A stretch of 64,000 nucleotides of DNA from Bacillus coahuilensis m4-4 (GTDB taxonomy: Bacteria; Bacillota; Bacilli; Bacillales; Bacillaceae_K). The DNA lies in contig NZ_ABFU01000018.3 of assembly GCF_000171615.1 (NCBI RefSeq), positions 2,822 to 66,821 on the forward strand, given 5' to 3'. Shown piece by piece: positions 17,552 to 28,016 of the stretch (position 1 is the first letter of the stretch; each line of letters begins with the position of its first letter). The position numbers and the translations under genes are program-made. The notes below the pieces were generated by a model. That model made no database searches, was not told the origin of the DNA, and saw nothing but the letters and a program-made list of their open reading frames with translations.

Positions 17552-18607
17552 ATGACGATAAAGACCGAATTTTTGAGATCAGTAGAGTGGGTAGGCCGTT
17601 CTATCAAACTATTGGACCAAACGAAATTACCACTAACAGTTGAGTATATATATTTATTGACCATTGAAGATGTTTGGGAAAGTATTCATTCATTAAAAGT
17701 AAGAGGTGCACCAGCTATAGGTATCACAGCTGCCTTTGGTTTAGCACTTTGGGCAAAGTCATACGATGGGTTGAATATGGAGGAGTTTCTGAAACGTCTG
17801 AAGAAACAAAGGTACTACTTATCAAGTTCTAGACCTACTGCGGTCAATCTCTTTTGGGCATTGGATCGAATGGTAGCAAGTGTAGAAGGTGTGAAAACGG
17901 TTATAGAGGCAAAAGGAACTCTATTAAGTGAGGCCTTTTCCATTCAAAAAGAAGATGAAGAGATTTGTAAGAGAATTGGAGAATATGGTATTGAACTCTT
18001 TAAAGATGGTGATACCATCCTTACTCATTGTAATGCAGGAGGTATAGCCACTGCAAAATATGGTACTGCATTAGCTCCATTTTATATTGGGAAGGAAAAG
18101 GGTGTATCACTATCTGTTTATGCTACGGAAACAAGACCCCTATTACAAGGGGGACGTTTGACTGTTTGGGAGCTACAAAATGCAGGAGTGGATGTTACGC
18201 TAATAACAGACAATATGGTGGCACACACAATTCAAACAAAAAACGTTCAAGCCATTATCGTAGGAGCCGATAGAGTAGCCGCCAATGGGGATACGGCAAA
18301 TAAAATAGGTACGCTAGGGTTAGCGATTCTAGCGAAGGAATATGGTATACCATTTTATGTGGCGGCCCCTTTATCCACTGTCGATCTTGACATACGGACT
18401 GGAGAAGACATTCCTATTGAACAGAGGCATGCCAGTGAAGTTACTCATATATATGGACAACAAATTGCACCTGAAGGAATCAAAGTGTTTAACCCAGCAT
18501 TTGATGTAACTCCAAGTAAATATATTACTGCGATTATTACCGAGTCAGGGGTACTTACAAATAAGTTTGAAGAAGAGTTAAGACGAGTAAAAAAATTCGC
18601 TAATTGA
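17552..18607 (+). CDS. mtnA: Methylthioribose-1-phosphate isomerase
   Basis: The 351-residue protein belongs to the eIF2B-related MtnA family. It has the catalytic Cys in [14 protein letters not shown], the catalytic Asp in [17 protein letters not shown], and the substrate-binding [15 protein letters not shown] near the N-terminus. It isomerises methylthioribose-1-phosphate to methylthioribulose-1-phosphate, which MtnB then dehydrates. The ribosome binding site is TTAGGAGAGG. Length is normal and no frameshift is present. Confidence 0.95.
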   Translation: MTIKTEFLRSVEWVGRSIKLLDQTKLPLTVEYIYLLTIEDVWESIHSLKVRGAPAIGITAAFGLALWAKSYDGLNMEEFLKRLKKQRYYLSSSRPTAVNLFWALDRMVASVEGVKTVIEAKGTLLSEAFSIQKEDEEICKRIGEYGIELFKDGDTILTHCNAGGIATAKYGTALAPFYIGKEKGVSLSVYATETRPLLQGGRLTVWELQNAGVDVTLITDNMVAHTIQTKNVQAIIVGADRVAANGDTANKIGTLGLAILAKEYGIPFYVAAPLSTVDLDIRTGEDIPIEQRHASEVTHIYGQQIAPEGIKVFNPAFDVTPSKYITAIITESGVLTNKFEEELRRVKKFAN

Positions 18608-18712
18608 GTATACTATTCTAACTGAATGGTTGATTTTTTGGAAATGGTCAAATGGCAGGGTATGAATTTGACCTCGTTTTGTTAGAATTTGCTATGGTTT
18701 TAGTATAAATTA

Positions 18713-18754
18713 AAAAAGCTGTTCCTTCAGTCAATTTGAGAGGAGCAGCTTTTT
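18713..18754. terminator. Bidirectional terminator between mtnA and the GGDEF-EAL gene
   Basis: AAAAAGCTGTTCC (18713-18725) pairs with GGAGCAGCTTTTT (18742-18754) with one wobble. There is a U-tract on either strand. Confidence 0.8.
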
Positions 18755-18757
18755 CTA

Positions 18758-20748
18758 TCAATTCTCTAGTAATTTTTCAATCTTCTCAGGTGGGATTGGT
18801 TTTGAAAGTAAGAAGCCTTGCCCACTCTGACAATTTAGCCCTTTTAATAAATGTAATTGCTCTTTGGTTTCAATACCTTCTGCCGTTACATTTAATTGAA
18901 GATGCTGTGCAATGCTCAATATAGCTTTAACGATTTCTTTGCTTTTAGAGTTTTCCACAATACCATCAATAAATGAGCGATCAATCTTAATATGCTTAAT
19001 ACCAAGAAGCTGAAGGTAACTTAAAGAGCTATGACCAGTACCAAAATCGTCAATTGAAACATTCACTCCCATGTCTTGAATGTTCCTCACTACATTTAAA
19101 GCTCGCTCAATATTTTTCATGGCTAATGTCTCGGTTACTTCAAGAATCAAAAGATGAGGTGGATAGCTAAATTCTTGCAAAGTTTGGGATAAAAATGAAA
19201 GAAAAGCAGGATGCTCAATTTGTTTCATGGACACATTCACAGATAATTTAAGAGTAGGATTATATATTCTATGCCATTCTATCATCTGCTTTATGCTTTG
19301 TTTTAACACCCATTCCCCTAACTCTAGAATGATACCAGTCTCTTCTGCGATAGGAATAAATTTGCTTGGAGAGATATATCCTTTCTCCGGGTGGTTCCAT
19401 CTCAAAAGAGCTTCAAAATTAATAATCTTTTCATCCGATAAGTCATAAAGTGGCTGATAAAAAAACTAGTAAAATGATTGTGTTTCATTGCACTTCGTAA
19501 ATCTCTCTGAATTTCTAACTTCTCATCACTTTCCGCTAATAAATGTTCTGTAAAAAAGGAGTATTGATTTTTCCCTTTGTCTTTAGAATGGTACATGGCT
19601 AAATCAGCTTGAATAATTAGTTTATCACTATTGGTGGTATTAGATGGGAAGTGTGAAACTCCAATACTAGTAGTCACTGAGAAATGATGATCATGAATAG
19701 TTGTTGGAATCGTAAGCGTCTCGATTAATATATCCAATTTTGCTCGTACTTCTTCACGATTGTTGGAGTAATAGAGAATGATAAATTCATCTCCACCCAT
19801 TCTTGAAACAAAACCATCCAATGTGAATAATTCTTGTAAGCTTTTACTTACTTGTTTTAATAGCTCATCACCAAAGCTATGACCATAATAATCATTAACA
19901 TGTTTAAAGGAATCTAAATCTAAGAATAGTAAATAAAATGGTTCTTTTTTCTCGATGTGTTGGGTTAGTATAGATTCTAAATACAATCTGTTAGGTAGTA
20001 GAGTTAACTGGTCATGCTGTGCTAAGAACTCGAGTTGTGTTGAATGTTCCTTTAACTCTTCGTGCTTTTCATTATATTGCTTTTCACTGTAGAGGATGGT
20101 TATAAGAATTAAACAGGATAGAGCAATTAAGTTAATAATGGTTATACCGTCAACCAAACTAAATACTTTAAGACCTTCATATAAAATGGCAACACCACTT
20201 GTAATCGAAATGGAAGCTATGATGCTAAATAGGAGCTTAAAAAACATAGGAATTTGTTTGTTGTTTAACCGTTCATCAATTCGAATTTGTTTAAATATCC
20301 TAAAAATACAAAAAAGAATGTCAGGTTAAAGAAAAATCAGACCTTTAGAAAGTTGAACAGAATCCCAATTTGTTATTTTTAAACTGCTAACTAAAAATCC
20401 TATAGGCAACATCGCTGTAATAAGTGAAAAAAAGAGGCTAATAATAAACATATCTATAGAAGGAACATCTTTTTTAATTAATCGAATAAGGGCATAGTTT
20501 ACTGCGCCATAGCAAATCAATGAACATATTAACATGACAAAGAGTAAAAAGCCTAGAACTGGCATTTTCATATTTTGATTGAATGTAAATAATACGAGAA
20601 AAGAAGTAACCCATAATGATACTACGGTTGTGATGGTATGAAACGTGTAGACGGTATACGTATTTTTAGTAAAGCGAGGTAATTCAATATACAAGTAGAT
20701 GATGAGCATATTTAACAATAGAGCCCATATCAGATAGGAAACTTCCAT
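18758..20748 (-). CDS. Membrane GGDEF-EAL bifunctional c-di-GMP enzyme (frameshifted)
   Basis: ATG 20748 follows GAAGGTGAATC. The N-terminal 200 or so residues carry about six hydrophobic helices, then a GGDEF domain (FVSRMGGDEFIILYY) and a complete EAL domain: NVSMKQ, LEVTETLA, DDFGTGHSSL, KIDRSF, EGIETKEQ and GQGFLLSKP. Three shifts break the frame: two compensating ones at 20328-20330 and 20284-20285, which create an apparent in-frame TAA in the last helix, and one at the A7 run 19459-19465 just before the EAL motif. All are in homopolymers, and repair gives about 660 residues. Both catalytic domains look intact, so synthesis and breakdown of c-di-GMP are both possible. There is no RxxD inhibitory site ahead of GGDEF. 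Confidence 0.82.
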
Positions 20749-20841
20749 AGATTCACCTTCAAATAGAATTCTGTACTAGCACTATATTACTATAAAAAAT
20801 GAGGCAATTCTATAGCGAAACGAGATGTATCACAATGGAAA

Positions 20842-20889
20842 GAAGACTGAAACTCTTTTACTACACACTAGTAATGAGAGTTTCAGCCT
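20842..20889 (-). terminator. Terminator after the ABC exporter operon
   Basis: CTGAAACTCT (20847-20856) pairs with AGAGTTTCAG (20877-20886). On the minus strand it follows the ATPase gene stop and is followed by TCTTCTTTCC. Confidence 0.65.
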
Positions 20890-20894
20890 TTTGG

Positions 20895-21584
20895 TTAAAC
20901 GGTGAGTACCTTGTTATCTTCTACTAATTTTCCTTTAGATAACCTAACAATCTGGTCAGAAATATTAGCGATTTGCATATCGTGAGTTACCATGATTATA
21001 CACGCATCTTCCTCATGAGCTAAGCTTTGAAACAGTTGAACGACTTCTTGAGCGGTATGTTCATCTAGGTTTCCAGTCGGTTCATCTGCTAAGATTAACT
21101 TTGATTGACATGATAGGGCACGTGCGATAGAAACCCGTTGCTGCTGACCTCCACTTAACGTTAGCACCCGTTGATTTGCTTGATCTAGTGTGAGACCCAC
21201 TCTATCTAACATTTCAATTGCGTAAGCTTTTTTATTAATGATTTTTGATTTTGTGATCTCCATTGCAGTGACAACATTTTGTAAAGCGGTCATATATGGT
21301 AACAAGTTGTATTGCTGGAAAACAATCGCTACATGTTGATTTCGATAGTTGGTTAAACCAATTCTTTTTAAGGTCTCACCCTCAAAAAAGATTTCGCCTT
21401 CTGTTGGTTGGTCAAGCCCACATGCTAAAGATAAAAAAGTAGTTTTTCCTGAACCAGATGGTCCCACAACGGTATAAAACGTTCCTTCTTCGAAATCGAT
21501 AGAAATATTATTAAGTACAGTTTGAGATTTTGCACCGTTCCGGTAAGTATACGATACATTTTTTAATGATAGTATGGCTGTCAT
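20895..21584 (-). CDS. ABC transporter ATP-binding protein (MacB/LolD type)
   Basis: The 229-residue protein starts at ATG 21584 after AAGGAGGAG. Walker A is GPSGSGKTTFLSLACGL, the Q-loop is VFQQYNLLPYMT, the signature is LSGGQQQRVSIARAL, Walker B is LILADEPTGNLDE, and the H-loop is VTHDMQ. The LDQPT and DEPTGNLD wording is typical of ATPases partnered with FtsX-like permeases (MacB/LolD/BceA group). The permease gene is 13 bases upstream in the same operon, so the two form an exporter or mechanotransmission-type complex on the cytoplasmic membrane. Confidence 0.88.
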   Translation of the reverse strand: MTAILSLKNVSYTYRNGAKSQTVLNNISIDFEEGTFYTVVGPSGSGKTTFLSLACGLDQPTEGEIFFEGETLKRIGLTNYRNQHVAIVFQQYNLLPYMTALQNVVTAMEITKSKIINKKAYAIEMLDRVGLTLDQANQRVLTLSGGQQQRVSIARALSCQSKLILADEPTGNLDEHTAQEVVQLFQSLAHEEDACIIMVTHDMQIANISDQIVRLSKGKLVEDNKVLTV

Positions 21585-21597
21585 ATCATACTCCTCC

Positions 21598-23019
21598 TTA
21601 ATCTTGTTTAGATAATATAGTTTTTGGTGATAGTCGAAGAACGGTTAAGGAAGGTAATAATGTAGAAATCATGACAATAAGAAATCCAATCCCTCCTAAT
21701 ATTCCTAACTCTTTAGGAGTAACTGATACATCTAACGTATTTATAACATCAACATCTTGTATGGCCGGTAACGTGGCACCACCTTGGAACCCTCCAGCCA
21801 TTCTATTAAATGATGCAGGTTCTACTATAGCTTCTGATTCTAGGATTTCTTGTGATAGTAATTGTTCTCCAATTACTCCAGAGATATAGGTACCTGACAC
21901 AGTAGCTATACCAAAAGCTAAGACAGCAATGATCAACACCTCTGTGAAAAATTGACCAACAAGCTTCCATTTCTTTTCCCCTAAAGATAGAAGAACACCC
22001 ATCTCATATTTTCGATCACGTATATTCATCATAACGATTAAGCCTAGAATAATGGAACCTGCAATAGTAACAAGGTATACAATGTTACTAGAGAACGCAG
22101 CAACATTTTCAATAGGACCCATCATTTGTTCGTATAACTGATCATTAGCGGATAGGTTAAACAACTCCCAATCGACGGTGTCGACTGAAGCGGTTAAATT
22201 TGTGAAGTCTTCTGTAAAAAGTGGATCTGAAATATAATAGATAGCAGAATCAATGGCATTTGTGTATTGCTCTCCTTTTAAAGTTGAGGCAACTGAATAA
22301 TGTGTATAAATAGCATTAACAGGATCTAACGCAGGAATGGAAAGTCCTTGCATATTTTCATTGACTTCATTAGTTTGATAGAGACCTATTATAGTTAATT
22401 CTTGTATAATCGTTTCGTCAACAGAGGTTACCTCAATTGTATCTCCGACAGTTAGATCATTTTCCTCTGCTAAAGATTGTTCAATTAATGCCCCATTTCC
22501 ATCCTCTGATAGATGGCTACCTTCTATCAACTCCGCTGTTCCGTCAGTGAATACGTCTACAGAATCCGTGAATTCTACACCCTCAATGGAGACATCAGCA
22601 GACATTCCTGATGGTCTAGCGTCAGCACTTGTCGTTTCAGATTCTTCGATTTCCTCTGCAACGGGCTCAAAATTTAAGGCTAAAGCAGAAGTTGTTGAAA
22701 AGAAGTTGTAGCCTTTCAGTAAATCCGAGGTGGCTAATTCTTCTGCACCTTCAAGTGGTAGGGGAACAGGTTCAAATCTCACTCGACTTCCTTGACTGTT
22801 TTGCTCTAAATTGGCCATAACAGCTTCTCGATCAACAGAAAGAGTAACATCTCCTCCAAGCTTTTGCCTTGCAAGAATACTTGCATTTTCTGCTGCGGAT
22901 TGAATGGTGATACCTGAAAGAATCAGTACACTAATGACAGTAAAGATTACAAGCAATAGCGCGCTCTTTCCTAATTTTGCCTTTACACTTAATAGTGATC
23001 GTTTTAAAAAGTTCATCAT
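21598..23019 (-). CDS. FtsX/MacB-type ABC transporter permease
   Basis: The 473-residue protein starts at ATG 23019 (or 23016) after AGGAGGAGC. It has an N-terminal membrane helix (residues 18-40), an extracytoplasmic domain of about 270 residues (the MacB periplasmic-core type, rich in Glu, Ser and Thr), and three C-terminal helices carrying the FtsX domain (NIVYLVTIAGSIILGLIVMM, EVLIIAVLAFGIATVSGTYI, ILGGIGFLIVMISTLLPSL). Such permeases act in antimicrobial peptide resistance, lipoprotein handling or cell-wall control. The divergent two-component system at 23198-25323 is the likely regulator. The substrate is unknown. Confidence 0.85.
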   Translation of the reverse strand: MMNFLKRSLLSVKAKLGKSALLLVIFTVISVLILSGITIQSAAENASILARQKLGGDVTLSVDREAVMANLEQNSQGSRVRFEPVPLPLEGAEELATSDLLKGYNFFSTTSALALNFEPVAEEIEESETTSADARPSGMSADVSIEGVEFTDSVDVFTDGTAELIEGSHLSEDGNGALIEQSLAEENDLTVGDTIEVTSVDETIIQELTIIGLYQTNEVNENMQGLSIPALDPVNAIYTHYSVASTLKGEQYTNAIDSAIYYISDPLFTEDFTNLTASVDTVDWELFNLSANDQLYEQMMGPIENVAAFSSNIVYLVTIAGSIILGLIVMMNIRDRKYEMGVLLSLGEKKWKLVGQFFTEVLIIAVLAFGIATVSGTYISGVIGEQLLSQEILESEAIVEPASFNRMAGGFQGGATLPAIQDVDVINTLDVSVTPKELGILGGIGFLIVMISTLLPSLTVLRLSPKTILSKQD

Positions 23020-23197
23020 GCTCCTCCTATTATTTATCTCATTTTTTTAACCGAACAATTTCGGGATGACCTTAGTTTAGTTGGGGAGTATGACAAACTT
23101 ATAACGAAACTGGGTGTTTTTTAGGAACTTAGTGAAATCTATTACGTAATGATAGGAAATCATATATAATCGAACAAAAAGAAAAAAGGTGGTTCAA

Positions 23198-23902
23198 ATG
23201 AAGATACTTGTCGTAGAAGATAACGAAAGTGTATGCTCAATGATTGAAATGTTCTTTTTAAAAGAAGGCTGGGAAGGGGCATTTGCCACAGATGGAAAAG
23301 AAGGATGGGCATTATTTGAATCGAATCCAACAGGCTATGACTTTATCCTATTAGATTGGATGTTGCCAGGAATGGACGGGATTACATTGTGTAGAAAAAT
23401 TCGAGGGGTAACGAAGAATGTACCTGTTATTATGCTAACGGCAAAAGACTCAGATTCTGATCAAGTACTAGGATTAGAAATGGGAGCAGACGATTATGTT
23501 ACGAAACCATTTAGTCCACTTACACTAATGGCACGAATTAAAGCGGTACGAAGAAGATATGAAGAAATCCAACCAAAGGGAGCTTCTCTTCATTATAAAG
23601 AATCCACTTACTTTAAAATAAGTAAAGAAACAAGAGAAATCTTTTATCAGGATACTGCGATTGACGGATTAACGCCGAAAGAATTTGACTTGTTGTATTA
23701 TTTTATTCACCATCCAAAGCAAGTATTTACTAGAGAGCAGTTGTTAGATCGTATATGGGGCTATGAATATTACGGTGATGAACGAACCGTTGATGTTCAT
23801 ATTAAAAGGCTCCGAAAGAAAATCCGTACCGCTACCCATCCATTTATTCACACGGTTTGGGGTGTCGGATATAAGTTTGATGAGACGGTAGTAGAAGAAT
23901 GA
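23198..23902 (+). CDS. OmpR/PhoB-family response regulator
   Basis: ATG 23198 follows AAAGGTGGTT; an in-frame GTG at 23189 lies inside that site. The 234-residue protein has a receiver domain with acidic pocket VVEDNE, phospho-acceptor Asp in FILLDWMLPGMDG, and switch Thr and Lys in VIMLTAKD and DDYVTKPFSP. A winged-helix C-terminal domain follows (TPKEFDLLYYFIHHPKQVFT, then GDERTVDVHIKRLRKKI). The stop overlaps the kinase start (ATGA). It is divergent from the ABC exporter operon, which it probably controls. Confidence 0.92.
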   Translation: MKILVVEDNESVCSMIEMFFLKEGWEGAFATDGKEGWALFESNPTGYDFILLDWMLPGMDGITLCRKIRGVTKNVPVIMLTAKDSDSDQVLGLEMGADDYVTKPFSPLTLMARIKAVRRRYEEIQPKGASLHYKESTYFKISKETREIFYQDTAIDGLTPKEFDLLYYFIHHPKQVFTREQLLDRIWGYEYYGDERTVDVHIKRLRKKIRTATHPFIHTVWGVGYKFDETVVEE

Positions 23903-25323
23903 AATTGAAGTATTTTCACAAGCAGCTGTTCAGTCATTTTAGTGTACTATTCATTGCTTTCTTTTCAATTAGTATTTTGTTTTCGCAATTAGCAGAGGAG
24001 TTTGTTTATCAAGAAAAGGTAGATGACTTAATAGGGTATGGTGAAAAGCTACTACAAGATGTGAGAGATAATAATCAACGACGTGACCTGCTCTTTTTTG
24101 CTTATAATTCTTTTTTACAAACAGAAGATGTGAGATTCTATTTCTTTGATACGGGTAGTGAGTTTCTTTACTCAACAGGACCTTACGAAAAACCAGGTCG
24201 ACTACTTAGTGATGAAGAGTGGGAGAAACTAAAACAGGGGGAGACCATCTCTATACAGCGCGATTTAACAAAATTTGATCAAGGGATGACCATCGTTGCC
24301 ATTCCAGAGATGTATGATGAACAATTTCAGTATGGGATTCTTTTAGCTGCTCCCTCATCAAGTTCAACAAATGTCATCAATCAGCTAACGGTGTATCTTA
24401 TTTTCTCAAGTATTTTAGCCTGTTGTCTCGCCTTCTTACTAAGCTGGTTATTATCAAAAAACCATGAAAAACGAATACGAATGCTTCAAGATGCGACATC
24501 CAAGATTGCTTTAGGAGATTATACTGTTCAAGTGCCTTTAAAAGGTGAGGATGAAATTGGGAACTTAGGAAAAGACTTCAATTATATGACCAAGGTTCTA
24601 AGAGAATCCCAGGAAGAAATCAATAGACTGGAATCAAGACGACGTCGCTTTATGGCTGATGTGTCTCATGAACTTCGAACTCCGTTGACGACCATGAGCG
24701 GAATTGTAGAGGGCCTTCAAAATGATCTTATCCCAGAAAGTGAAAAAGAGAAGAGCCTACGTTTAGTGAATAAAGAAACCAAGCGCCTCATCAGGCTTGT
24801 GAATGAAAATCTAGATTACGAACGAATTCGGTCTAATCAAATCCCCATCCATAAAGTTTCCATTGATTTAGGGGATTTATTTGAGCTAGTTGTGGACCAG
24901 TTAGAATTGATAGCAGAGGAAAAAGACATAACATTACATGTCGATTTGGTGAATGAAGTGAGCGCGTTTGCAGATTATGACCGACTCGTTCAAATTCTCA
25001 TGAACATAACAAAAAATGCAATCCAGTTTACTGAGCAGGGTTCCGTTACTCTACAAGGGGTGGAAACAAAAAGGGAAACGATTATAAAAATAAAAGATAC
25101 TGGAATAGGCATGAGTGCGGAAGAAGTTCATTCCATATGGGAACGTTTTTATAAAGCCGATTTATCTCGTACCAATAACCCATATGGTGAGTTTGGATTA
25201 GGTCTTAGTATTGTTAAGCAGCTCGTTCTTTTACATGAGGGAACGATAGAGGTAGAAAGTACACCTTTAAAAGGAACACAATTTACTATCACTTTACCAA
25301 AACAAAAGAACTCCTCGATGTAA
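23899..25323 (+). CDS. Membrane sensor histidine kinase
   Basis: The 474-residue kinase has two membrane helices (about residues 12-33 and 157-182) flanking an extracellular sensor region of about 120 residues. A HAMP segment follows (SKIALGDYTVQVPLKGEDEIG), then HisKA with phospho-His in DVSHELRTPLTTMSG, and HATPase_c with N-box NAIQF, G1 DTGIGM and G2 GLGLSIV. It phosphorylates the upstream regulator. Start and stop overlap by four bases, indicating translational coupling. The stimulus is unknown; the neighbouring exporter suggests envelope stress or an antimicrobial compound. Confidence 0.92.
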   Translation: MKLKYFHKQLFSHFSVLFIAFFSISILFSQLAEEFVYQEKVDDLIGYGEKLLQDVRDNNQRRDLLFFAYNSFLQTEDVRFYFFDTGSEFLYSTGPYEKPGRLLSDEEWEKLKQGETISIQRDLTKFDQGMTIVAIPEMYDEQFQYGILLAAPSSSSTNVINQLTVYLIFSSILACCLAFLLSWLLSKNHEKRIRMLQDATSKIALGDYTVQVPLKGEDEIGNLGKDFNYMTKVLRESQEEINRLESRRRRFMADVSHELRTPLTTMSGIVEGLQNDLIPESEKEKSLRLVNKETKRLIRLVNENLDYERIRSNQIPIHKVSIDLGDLFELVVDQLELIAEEKDITLHVDLVNEVSAFADYDRLVQILMNITKNAIQFTEQGSVTLQGVETKRETIIKIKDTGIGMSAEEVHSIWERFYKADLSRTNNPYGEFGLGLSIVKQLVLLHEGTIEVESTPLKGTQFTITLPKQKNSSM

Positions 25324-25336
25324 GGGGTTCTTTTGT
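25302..25336 (+). terminator. Terminator overlapping the end of the kinase gene
   Basis: ACAAAAGAACTCCT (25302-25315) pairs with AGGGGTTCTTTTGT (25323-25336) with one wobble. The kinase stop codon lies in the loop. Confidence 0.75.
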
Positions 25337-25461
25337 GTAAAGGCTCCGTTTAATAAAAGTGTGAATATTGACTAATATCCAGCAGTTACGCGGTTAAAAG
25401 CAAAGCTATTTTATGTGCATTGGGCAGGGTTATGTAACAGAGCCTTTTCGAAAAGTAAAAT

Positions 25462-25611
25462 CTAGAAAAACATTCGCTCGAACAATACGATTGAAATCAT
25501 ACCAGCTAAAAAGAAGTAATTAAATAATTTATTAGTTTGCTTATGTCCAGTGGAAGGGGGAGCCATTTGATCAAAAGCCTCTTTTCGTAACTCTGTCTCA
25601 AAAAGAATCAT
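25462..25611 (-). CDS. Small single-helix membrane protein, 49 residues
   Basis: ATG 25611 is preceded by GAGGTGAG at good spacing. The product starts MILFETELRKEAFDQMAPP, has a polar N-terminal half and one C-terminal membrane helix (FNYFFLAGMISIVLFERMFF). I do not recognise a family. The signal supporting it is the ribosome binding site plus the clean one-helix architecture. Confidence 0.45.
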   Translation of the reverse strand: MILFETELRKEAFDQMAPPSTGHKQTNKLFNYFFLAGMISIVLFERMFF

Positions 25612-25775
25612 CTTGAATCTCACCTCTACACTATATAGTAAGCGCTTACAATTGATTTTATACACAGTTGGTTAATTAGTCAAATAATTCTGATGATAAT
25701 AGAGAGAGGACTTAAACTGATACCATATCATGATGGAGTTATGCTCTTGACCCAAGCTCTAGAAAAAGGAAGAAA

Positions 25776-25992
25776 GGGCACGCGGTAGTGGGAGCGCGCG
25801 TCTCAAGTCCGAGCAAAAAGGAGTAAAGGGCACGCGGTAGTGGGAGCGCGCGGCCCGAGCAAAAAGGAGTAAAAGGCACGCGGTAGTGGGAGCGCGAGTC
25901 CCTAGCCCGAGCAAAAAGGAAAAAAGGGCACGCGGTAGTGTAAGCGCGCGTCTCAAGCCCGAGCAAAAAAGGAAAAAAGGGCACGCGGTAGC
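25776..25992. repeat. GC-rich tandem repeat array, about 4.3 units of 47-53 bp
   Basis: Units begin at 25776, 25828, 25875, 25926 and 25979 (partial). Each starts GGGCACGCGGTAGTGGGAGC or a close variant, then CGCG-rich sequence ending CCCGAGC, then an A-rich spacer (AAAAAGGAGTAAA). Both halves of the unit are conserved, so these are not CRISPR repeats with unique spacers. GC content is far above the neighbourhood. Long reverse-strand ORFs across it are by-products of the repetition. A second array of similar period lies at 60274-60620. Confidence 0.85.
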
Positions 25993-26223
25993 AAAAGTAA
26001 GCCACCCCCGAGGATGCAAATTTACAAAAAATTTACACTACCCTGCTTCCTCCCTTGCCACTAAGATATCAAACTAGTCAAGTCTGTCCCCCTAAAGAGT
26101 TGAAGTGGAATCTGAATCATCACCATATGAACTAAGTTTCAGGCATTTTCATTAAAGGTGATGGCAGTGCTTGGCCAAAAAAAGCTATATGGGGAAACAA
26201 TTACGGTGTAAAACAGCGTCAAA
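25993..26223. other. Intergenic stretch after the repeat array
   Basis: About 230 bases between the repeat array and the sulP terminator. No ORF with a ribosome binding site is seen. Confidence 0.4.
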
Positions 26224-26250
26224 CAAAAAACCAGCAGAATATTCTGCTGG
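26224..26250 (-). terminator. Terminator of the SulP gene
   Basis: A perfect 20-base palindrome, CCAGCAGAATATTCTGCTGG (26231-26250), followed on the minus strand by TTTTTTGTTT. Confidence 0.85.
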
Positions 26251-26266
26251 TAAAAGAGGTAAAGTA

Positions 26267-27740
26267 TTAATGATTCGCCATCTTAGCATCTGGCTTATGA
26301 TATACCCCAATTTTATTCACTAATTCTGTGCTTTCAGAGTTTAAGCCGACAACTTCTACCGATTTGCCTGCCTCTTTGAATTTCAAGACAATCTTATCAA
26401 TAGCTCCAACGGCTGAATCATCCCAAAGGTGAGCATGGGTTAAGTCTAAACGGATATAGTCAGATTCCTTTTTAAAATCCATATGCTGAACAAGTTCAGA
26501 TACAGAGGCAAAGAAGATTTGTCCATAGATAGAATACGTTGTTGTGTTCGTTAACGTATCCATTTTCTCATCTACACGAACCTTTGAAATCTTGGCTGCA
26601 AAGAAGATCGCACTGAGAAGAACTCCTGCTAATACACCTTTTGATAAATCGTGTGTTATAAGAACAATTCCTACCGTTACAATCATTACAGCTGCGTCTG
26701 TTTTGGGCATAATATGAAGCTTGGTTAAAGAGGACCAATCAAATGTTCCAATAGACACCATAATCATGACCCCAACTAGTGCGGCCATTGGTATTTGAAC
26801 AAGAAGGTCGTTTAACACAATAATGAGCATTAATAAGAATACACCCGCGACTAAAGTAGAGAGACGACCACGTCCACCTGATTTTACGTTGATGACAGAT
26901 TGACCAATCATGGCACATCCGGCCATGCCTCCAAAGAATCCAGCGATAATGTTCGCTATACCTTGTCCTCGAGCTTCGCGGTTTTTATCACTTGCTGTAT
27001 CCGTCATGTCATCAACAATCTGGGCGGTTAATAAGGATTCTAATAGTCCGACAAGAGCTAATGCTAATGAATAAAGGAAAAATAATACGCAATGTTTCAA
27101 ATGTTAAAGGAATGTCAGGAAGTAAAAATAATGGGAGCTGCTGAGATAAATTCCCCATATCTCCAACAGTCCGTACGCCTGCACCAGTTGAAATTGCCAA
27201 AATAGTAATAATGACAATAGCTACTAGAGGGGACGGGACAACTTTGGTGAATCTAGGTAAAATATAGATAATAGCTAATGATCCAGCAACTAACGCATAC
27301 ATGATCCAGCCTTCTCCTACAAAGTGTGGAAGCTGAGACGTAAAGATTAATATGGCTAGTGCGTTCACAAATCCTACCATTACAGATCGAGGAATAAATT
27401 TCATTACTCGCCCTACTTTAAATACACCAAAGATGATTTGGATGATTCCAGTTAAAATGGTAGCTGCTAATAAATATTGTAAACCATAATCTTTAACTAA
27501 CGTTACCATGACTAGTGCCATGGCTCCAGTTGCAGCTGAAATCATACCTGGACGTCCACCGACAAAGGCTATGACTACAGCGATACAAAATGAAGCGTAA
27601 AGACCAACCATGGGGTCCACACCAGCAATGATGGAAAATGCAATGGCTTCTGGAATTAAGGCAAGTGCCACAACAATTCCAGATAAAATGTCACCACGTA
27701 CATTTCCAAACCATTGTTCTTTTAATGTTTGAGTATTCAA
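26267..27740 (-). CDS. SulP-family anion transporter with STAS domain (frameshifted)
   Basis: The start is a TTG at 27740 after AGAGGTG. The protein begins [21 protein letters not shown] and has about ten to twelve membrane helices with the SulP motif [21 protein letters not shown] shift at 27073-27075 (one A too many on the plus strand) separates the halves; repair gives ...[20 protein letters not shown]... and about 490 residues. The C-terminal STAS domain contains [20 protein letters not shown]. SulP carriers move sulfate, bicarbonate or other anions by cotransport or exchange; the substrate here is not determinable. A UspA gene is divergent from it. Confidence 0.82.
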
Positions 27741-28016
27741 ACGAACACCTCTTTCTATTCATAATATCATTGATTCTTATCTTTTAAGAATCGGTCCGAT
27801 GACAACGGATAGAATTATAACATCCTTTCTTTTTTATCTCTAATCTCATGTAAGCGCATTAAATTCTAATATCCTCTTTAAATCATCATTTTTCTTCTAT
27901 TTTCATAGAAATATAAACTATTAGCAAGTTCATATGCATGAATGTTTTGCCAATTCGTCATGATTTCTCTTAGTATTACTTGAAAGAACTGATACAATTA
28001 AGTAGAGGTGAACCAT

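Noticed and set aside
20326-20748. Separate small membrane protein gene upstream of the GGDEF gene
   Set aside because: It is in the same frame as the GGDEF part, and two compensating one-base errors explain the stop between them.
25739-26019. Long reverse-strand ORFs across the GC-rich repeats at 25.8 kb
   Set aside because: Open in two frames only because of the repeat unit; no ribosome binding site, low-complexity product.
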